Assembly: GCA_017396925.1 (NCBI GenBank) | Contig: JAFQKM010000098.1 | Coordinates: forward strand, 1 to 8,559 | Source: Clostridia bacterium | GTDB taxonomy: Bacteria > Bacillota > Clostridia > Oscillospirales > Butyricicoccaceae | Direction of reading: 5' to 3' | Length of the DNA stretch: 8,559 nucleotides | Shown: positions 5,050 to 8,559 of the stretch, in pieces | Numbering within the stretch: the first letter of the stretch is position 1 | Layout: every line of letters begins with the position of its first letter | The notes under the pieces: generated by a model | The model's database searches: none | Told to the model about the DNA's origin: nothing | What the model saw: the letters and a program-made list of their open reading frames with translations, nothing else | Program-made: the position numbers and the translations under genes

Positions 5050-6716
5050 TGAAAAAACGTATCCTGACAGTGCTGCTGGCCGTCTTTCTGCTGCTGCCGA
5101 TGGTCAGCCTGCCCAACGCGAAAGCCGCTGCTTTGCCCATGCCCGATATGGAGAAGATCACTTCGTTTTACGACAACAGCGACTTTGTTGTGGCCGTTCT
5201 GAACGAGCATGGCGAGCTTTGGCTCTATTATACCGAGAAAGAATACGATGCCAACGGCAAGGTGACCGCAACCCACCTGCCACAGAAAACCCGCTGTGTC
5301 ACCACCGGCGCCAAGGCCTTTACGGTGGTCCATTACGGCATCTTTGTACTCAAGGAGAACGGCAATCTGGAATGCTACAGCGTCTACCTCGGCGATATCA
5401 AATTGCAGGGCACCGTGCTGACCGGCATTGAAGACGTCGCCGAATACGGTCTATACCGCCTGCTGGCGCTGGATAAGGCCGGAAATGTCCACTATATCGA
5501 TACCGGCTGGAACGGTAAGGTAACCACAGACATCCGCATCATCGACAGCGGCGCCGACAATGTTTTCCCCGGCGGCGAGTACCTCAAGGACGGCGTCCTG
5601 ATGAGCCATCTCCATACCGAGCCCTATCGTGAAGTGGCCGAAGACGGTCTGCCGGCCGGCGTTGCAAGCTATTGGTCGGAGGGCGGCACCACCTATGTAC
5701 TGACCCGCGACGGCGTGCTGTGGGGCTGGGGCCGCAACCATGTGGGCCAGCTGGCCTGCGGCGAATACGATCAGATCGGCCCCTATTTCTATGTCGGCAG
5801 CTATACCGCCAATTACACATCCATCCTGCTCAACTGTAAGCACCCGGTCAAGATCACCGGCGGCGTCGAGCGGATCTGGATCGACGACTGCCAGGTCTTT
5901 GCGCAGATGAAGGACGGCACCTACCGCACATGGGGCGACGGCGAACCCATCATGGCCATGGTCGACGCCACCAGCGGCAAGCTCGATATCGGCCCCTGGG
6001 ATTATCCCAAAGGCTGGCCCAATATCCCCGGCTGGGTCATCCGCAAGACGACGGTCAGCCAGTGGAAGGGCGAGATCAACTATTTCGACACCCTCTTCAA
6101 GAACGACGGCACCATCTGGATGGATTTTGATTCCAATGATGAGACCAACCCCTATGTTTATGTCGGCGTCTGGAGCAACAGCACCCCCAAGCCCATCTTC
6201 TCCGACGTACCGCTGAATTACTACTGCGACGAGCCGGTCCGCTGGGCGGTCAAGGAAGGGGTCACCAACGGTACCTCGAATACCACCTTCAGCCCCAACC
6301 AGACCTGCACCCAGGCGCAGATCCTCACCTTCCTGTGGCGTGCCGCCGGTCAGCCGGAAAGCGGCATCGAGAATCCCTACAGCCACAGAGCCATGACCTC
6401 CAACCAGTATTTCTATAAGGCCATGCTGTGGGCATGGGATGCCGACCTGATCGGCGACGCCGATCTCGACCCCAACGCACCCTGCCGCCGCAGCGACGTG
6501 GTCACCTATCTGTGGAAGCTGGACGGCAGCCCCAGAACCAAGGCCGGCTCGACCTTCACCGACGTTCCCAAGACCGAAGATTATGCCTCGGCCGTACAGT
6601 GGGCGGTCAATAAGGCCATCACCAACGGCACATCCGAGACCACCTTCGGCCCTGCCGAGACCTGCACCAGAGGGCAGATCGTCACCTTCCTCTACCGTTA
6701 TTTTGTGGGTGAATAA
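5049..6716 (+). CDS. Exported SLH-domain protein with RCC1-like repeats
   Basis: This 555-aa secreted, probably wall-bound surface protein starts with a signal peptide (MKKR, hydrophobic LTVLLAVFLLLPMVSL, likely cut after an Ala near residue 24-28). Residues about 40-370 hold repeated 'hydrophobic strand, xDGx, strand' units: VLNEHGELWLYY, VLKENGNLECY, ALDKAGNVHYI, VLTRDGVLWGWGRNHVGQLACG, QMKDGTYRTWGDG and LFKNDGTIWMDF. The fourth is a clear RCC1/ATS1-type repeat, so a beta-propeller-like fold is likely; it may be degenerate. Residues about 384-553 are three SLH domains that normally bind pyruvylated wall polysaccharide. Each has a Cys (420, 479, 539) just before the TRAE-like motif. The first SLH has Gln422 where the motif Arg is usual. 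ATG 5049 is chosen because AAGGAGG (5035-5041) is seven bases away; ATG 5046 would add one Met. The ligand of the propeller part is unknown. Confidence 0.88.
   Translation: MKKRILTVLLAVFLLLPMVSLPNAKAAALPMPDMEKITSFYDNSDFVVAVLNEHGELWLYYTEKEYDANGKVTATHLPQKTRCVTTGAKAFTVVHYGIFVLKENGNLECYSVYLGDIKLQGTVLTGIEDVAEYGLYRLLALDKAGNVHYIDTGWNGKVTTDIRIIDSGADNVFPGGEYLKDGVLMSHLHTEPYREVAEDGLPAGVASYWSEGGTTYVLTRDGVLWGWGRNHVGQLACGEYDQIGPYFYVGSYTANYTSILLNCKHPVKITGGVERIWIDDCQVFAQMKDGTYRTWGDGEPIMAMVDATSGKLDIGPWDYPKGWPNIPGWVIRKTTVSQWKGEINYFDTLFKNDGTIWMDFDSNDETNPYVYVGVWSNSTPKPIFSDVPLNYYCDEPVRWAVKEGVTNGTSNTTFSPNQTCTQAQILTFLWRAAGQPESGIENPYSHRAMTSNQYFYKAMLWAWDADLIGDADLDPNAPCRRSDVVTYLWKLDGSPRTKAGSTFTDVPKTEDYASAVQWAVNKAITNGTSETTFGPAETCTRGQIVTFLYRYFVGE
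6617..6691 (+). repeat. 75-bp repeat, copy 1 (last SLH domain)
   Basis: This stretch encodes part of the third SLH domain of the first surface protein. It matches 7992-8066 at 73 of 75 bases, including silent positions. That is much closer than the flanking sequence and suggests recent duplication or gene conversion between the two neighbours. Confidence 0.85.
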
Positions 6717-6750
6717 CCCTGCAGGATAAAAATCTGAAAGGAGAAGCATT

Positions 6751-8088
6751 ATGAACAAACGTTTTGTATCCCTGCTGCTGAGCCTTCTGCTCTGCCTGGG
6801 ACTGACCACCAATGCGCTGGCCCTCGAGTGGGACACCGATGTCGACCACGGCCTCTATATCCCCGATGAATCCGAGTGGAAAGACAACATCACCATTTCC
6901 AATATCGTCTCGCAGGGCAGCATCGACCTGAAGGACGGCAGCTTTATGGCCGCACGCGTCTACTACTGCAAGGCGCCTGCCCGCATCACCCTGCTGCAGA
7001 CCGCCTGTGTCGAGCTGGGCGGCTCGATGCAGCGCGTATCGATCACCGAAGAGGGTCAGATCTTCTGCGGCGCGCAGGTCGAGCCCACCCACCTCAATGC
7101 CGAGACCGATCCCGATTTCGGCGAGGTCAACGGCGCCGGCACCTATTGGGATCTGCCCGAGGGCGTCTATTTCATGTGGAGCGTCAACCAGGGCGAATGG
7201 CTCTTTATCGTTGTCGGCGATCCCGACAATGCCCAGGAACTGACCATGATCGACGGCCAGAAGATCTACGTCTCGCCGGCTTCCCTGGGCAGCTATCAGA
7301 CCGGCGGCGGCGACTCTCCCGCGCCCCCTGCCACCATCTATTACGGTTCGACCGCTATGGAGGTCTCCCTCCCCGCCGATGCGGCCGATGAATATGAGAT
7401 CCTCGTCTACCACGAGAAGGACAATACCATCGAGGCCTCCATGCTGACGCCCGGTTCCACCGTTTCCCTCTGGGAGCTGCGCGGCGACAACACCGGCAAC
7501 TATATGTGCTTCATCAATCACGCAGAGACCCGCATCACCGTTTTCAACATCGAGATCCTGCAGGCACAGAAGCAGTATACCGATGTTCTGCCCGGTATGT
7601 ATTACTATGATCCCGTATCCTGGGCCATTGCCGAAGGCATCACCAACGGCACATCCAATACCGCCTTCAGCCCCAACCAGACCTGCAGCCAGGCCCACAT
7701 CCTCACCTTCCTGTGGCGTGCAGCCGGCTGCCCCGAGCCCACAGGCGAAGCCGACTTCACCCATGCCGGCGTCGGCGCCAACCAGTATTTCTACAAGGCC
7801 TTCCAGTGGGCCAACGAGCGCGGCGTTATGACCGACCTGAACCTTGATCCCAACGCACCCTGCAGCCGCAGCGACGTGGTCACCTACCTGTGGAAGCTGT
7901 CGGGCCAGCCCAAGGGCGGCAGCAGCAGCTTCACCGACGTCGCCAGGAATGCCGCCTATGCCAAGGCCGTTGCATGGGCTGTTCAGGAGGGCATCACCAA
8001 CGGCACATCCGAAACCACCTTCGGCCCTGCCGAGACCTGCACCAGAGGTCAGATCGTCACCTTCCTGCACCGCTATTTCGTCGGCTAA
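6751..8088 (+). CDS. Exported SLH-domain protein with uncharacterised N-terminal region
   Basis: This 445-aa secreted surface protein has a signal peptide MNKRFVSLLLSLLLCLGL with likely cleavage after ALA near residue 25. Residues about 26-180 form a beta-rich region with aromatic strands (ARVYYCKAPARITLLQTACVEL, then GVYFMWSVNQGEWLFIVVG) that I do not recognise. A Gly/Ser/Pro linker follows (GGGDSPAPP, 185-193). A second beta-rich segment (195-270) precedes three SLH domains to the last residue (about 276-443). SLH Cys residues are 312, 371 and 430. The first SLH motif has SQAH with Gln314 in place of Arg. The gene starts 34 bases after the first SLH gene with its own AAAGGAG (6737-6743) and no terminator between, so both share one transcript. 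The SLH half is closely related to its neighbour while the N-terminal half is unrelated. The pair probably displays two different ligand-binding heads on the same wall anchor. Confidence 0.88.
   Translation: MNKRFVSLLLSLLLCLGLTTNALALEWDTDVDHGLYIPDESEWKDNITISNIVSQGSIDLKDGSFMAARVYYCKAPARITLLQTACVELGGSMQRVSITEEGQIFCGAQVEPTHLNAETDPDFGEVNGAGTYWDLPEGVYFMWSVNQGEWLFIVVGDPDNAQELTMIDGQKIYVSPASLGSYQTGGGDSPAPPATIYYGSTAMEVSLPADAADEYEILVYHEKDNTIEASMLTPGSTVSLWELRGDNTGNYMCFINHAETRITVFNIEILQAQKQYTDVLPGMYYYDPVSWAIAEGITNGTSNTAFSPNQTCSQAHILTFLWRAAGCPEPTGEADFTHAGVGANQYFYKAFQWANERGVMTDLNLDPNAPCSRSDVVTYLWKLSGQPKGGSSSFTDVARNAAYAKAVAWAVQEGITNGTSETTFGPAETCTRGQIVTFLHRYFVG
7992..8066 (+). repeat. 75-bp repeat, copy 2 (last SLH domain)
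   Basis: This is the second copy of the near-identical SLH-coding stretch at 6617-6691, with two single-base differences (one silent G/A, one G/T). It lies at the 3' end of the second surface-protein gene. Confidence 0.85.
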
Positions 8089-8098
8089 ACCGAATCAG

Positions 8099-8129
8099 AA
8101 AAGACCACCCGAAAAGGGTGGTCTTTTTT
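8099..8129 (+). terminator. Intrinsic terminator of the SLH operon
   Basis: The arms AAGACCACCC (8101-8110) and GGGTGGTCTT (8116-8125) pair perfectly around a GAAAA loop, followed by T through 8129. The hairpin begins about a dozen bases after the second SLH stop codon and insulates it from the blaI-like promoter that starts five bases later. Confidence 0.94.
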
Positions 8130-8133
8130 ATGC

Positions 8134-8162
8134 TTGACAGAAAGGTTTACATATTGTAGACT
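8134..8162 (+). promoter_or_regulatory. Promoter of the BlaI/MecI-type gene
   Basis: TTGACA (8134-8139) and TAGACT (8157-8162) are 17 bases apart, giving a start near 8169. The first operator overlaps the -10 box and the second lies just downstream of the start point. Confidence 0.85.
8145..8161. promoter_or_regulatory. BlaI-type operator 1
   Basis: GTTTACATATTGTAGAC is an inverted repeat of GTTTACA and TGTAGAC around a 3-base centre with one mismatch. It contains the TACA/TGTA core typical of BlaI/MecI operators and covers most of the -10 box. Confidence 0.8.
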
Positions 8163-8171
8163 AAAAATAGA

Positions 8172-8188
8172 GTTTACAAGGTGTAAAC
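8172..8188. promoter_or_regulatory. BlaI-type operator 2
   Basis: GTTTACAAGGTGTAAAC is a perfect 17-bp inverted repeat with arms GTTTACA and TGTAAAC. It lies in the early transcribed region, centred 27 bp from operator 1. Both sites share the pattern GTTTACA, three bases, TGTARAC. Confidence 0.87.
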
Positions 8189-8205
8189 CGGAAAGGAGAA
8201 TTGAT

Positions 8206-8559
8206 ATGACCGAATACAGGCTGGGCGCCGTTGAGCGCCGTTTTGCCGATCTGATCTGGCAGCATGCCCCCATCTCTTCGGGCGAGCTGGTGCGCCTGTG
8301 CGAGCAGGAGCTGGACTGGAAGAAATCGACCACCTATACCGTCCTGCGCCGCCTGTGCGAGCGCGGGCTGTTCCGGAATGAAAAGGGCATCGTCACACCG
8401 CTGGTTACCATGGCCGAATACGAGACCGGCTGCAGCCAGGGCTTTGTCCGCGAAGCCTTCGCCGGATCGCTCCCCCGATTTCTGGCCGCATTCACCGGCG
8501 GCAGCAAACTTTCGAAAAGCGAGGCGGATGCCCTGCGGAAGCTGATCGACGAAAGTGTG
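8206..8559 (+). CDS. BlaI/MecI-family transcriptional repressor (3' end cut by window)
   Basis: The 118 visible residues run to the window edge with no stop; family members are usually about 120-130 aa, so little is missing. A winged-helix domain fills about residues 5-75. It has LGAVERRFADLIWQHAP (first helix), SSGELVRLCEQ (second helix), the recognition helix KKSTTYTVLRRLCERGLF (about 40-55), and a wing NEKGIVTPLV. The C-terminal helices (about 70-118: FVREAFAGSLPRFLAAF, then SKSEADALRKLIDE) match the dimerisation part that BlaR1-type proteases cleave in beta-lactam systems. AAAGGAG at 8192-8198 fixes ATG 8206. Two matching palindromes over the promoter strongly imply autorepression. A BlaR1/M56-type sensor protease often follows such genes, but it would lie outside the window. 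No resistance gene is seen, so the inducing signal is unknown. Confidence 0.9.
   Translation, partial: MTEYRLGAVERRFADLIWQHAPISSGELVRLCEQELDWKKSTTYTVLRRLCERGLFRNEKGIVTPLVTMAEYETGCSQGFVREAFAGSLPRFLAAFTGGSKLSKSEADALRKLIDESV

Noticed and set aside
5451..8070. Two antisense open frames of about 460 codons over the SLH genes
   Set aside because: They resemble each other only because the SLH sequences beneath them are repeated. No start signals are present.

Overview
The window comes from a GC-rich chromosome. Gene content suggests a Gram-positive clostridium of the Oscillospirales/Ruminococcaceae type. The supporting features are C-terminal SLH cassettes of the 'GITNGTS..FSPNQTC' kind, strong AAAGGAG ribosome sites, an AgrA/AgrC-like LytTR/GHKL pair, a BlaI/MecI repressor and a long PurB. 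The taxonomic call is inference from gene families, not from a marker gene. I see no mobile element, tRNA, rRNA or CRISPR array, and no gene-free stretch over 300 bases.

Layout. (1) 51-728: an AroM-family protein with a conserved-looking Cys pair. (2) 817-2253: purB, adenylosuccinate lyase, closed by a strong terminator. (3) 2417-4417: a two-gene operon with a LytTR response regulator followed by a polytopic GHKL histidine kinase. It ends at a hairpin that can terminate transcription in both directions. (4) 4549-4728 (minus) and 4876-5049 (plus): two small, divergently transcribed ribbon-helix-helix (RHH) proteins of 59 and 57 aa. They are paralogous to each other and separated by a short control region. 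(5) 5049-6716 and 6751-8088: two exported proteins, each ending in three SLH domains. They are transcribed behind the plus-strand RHH gene, and the first is translationally coupled to it. (6) 8206 to the window edge: a BlaI/MecI-type repressor with two operator palindromes over its own promoter.

The most interesting part is 4747-5049. A 27-bp near-palindrome fills the minus-strand RHH promoter from -35 to -10. A 15-bp core of it (14/15 identical) recurs in inverted orientation inside the plus-strand promoter, directly abutting the -10 box. This looks like a compact two-repressor switch (two paralogous RHH proteins, shared operator sequence, face-away promoters) that controls a two-gene cell-surface operon. 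The architecture is read from the sequence; the switch behaviour is inference.

The other genes are mostly familiar housekeeping or signalling genes. PurB closely resembles the animal ADSL type. The two-component system has no recognisable AgrB/AgrD peptide partner here, so its signal and targets are unknown.
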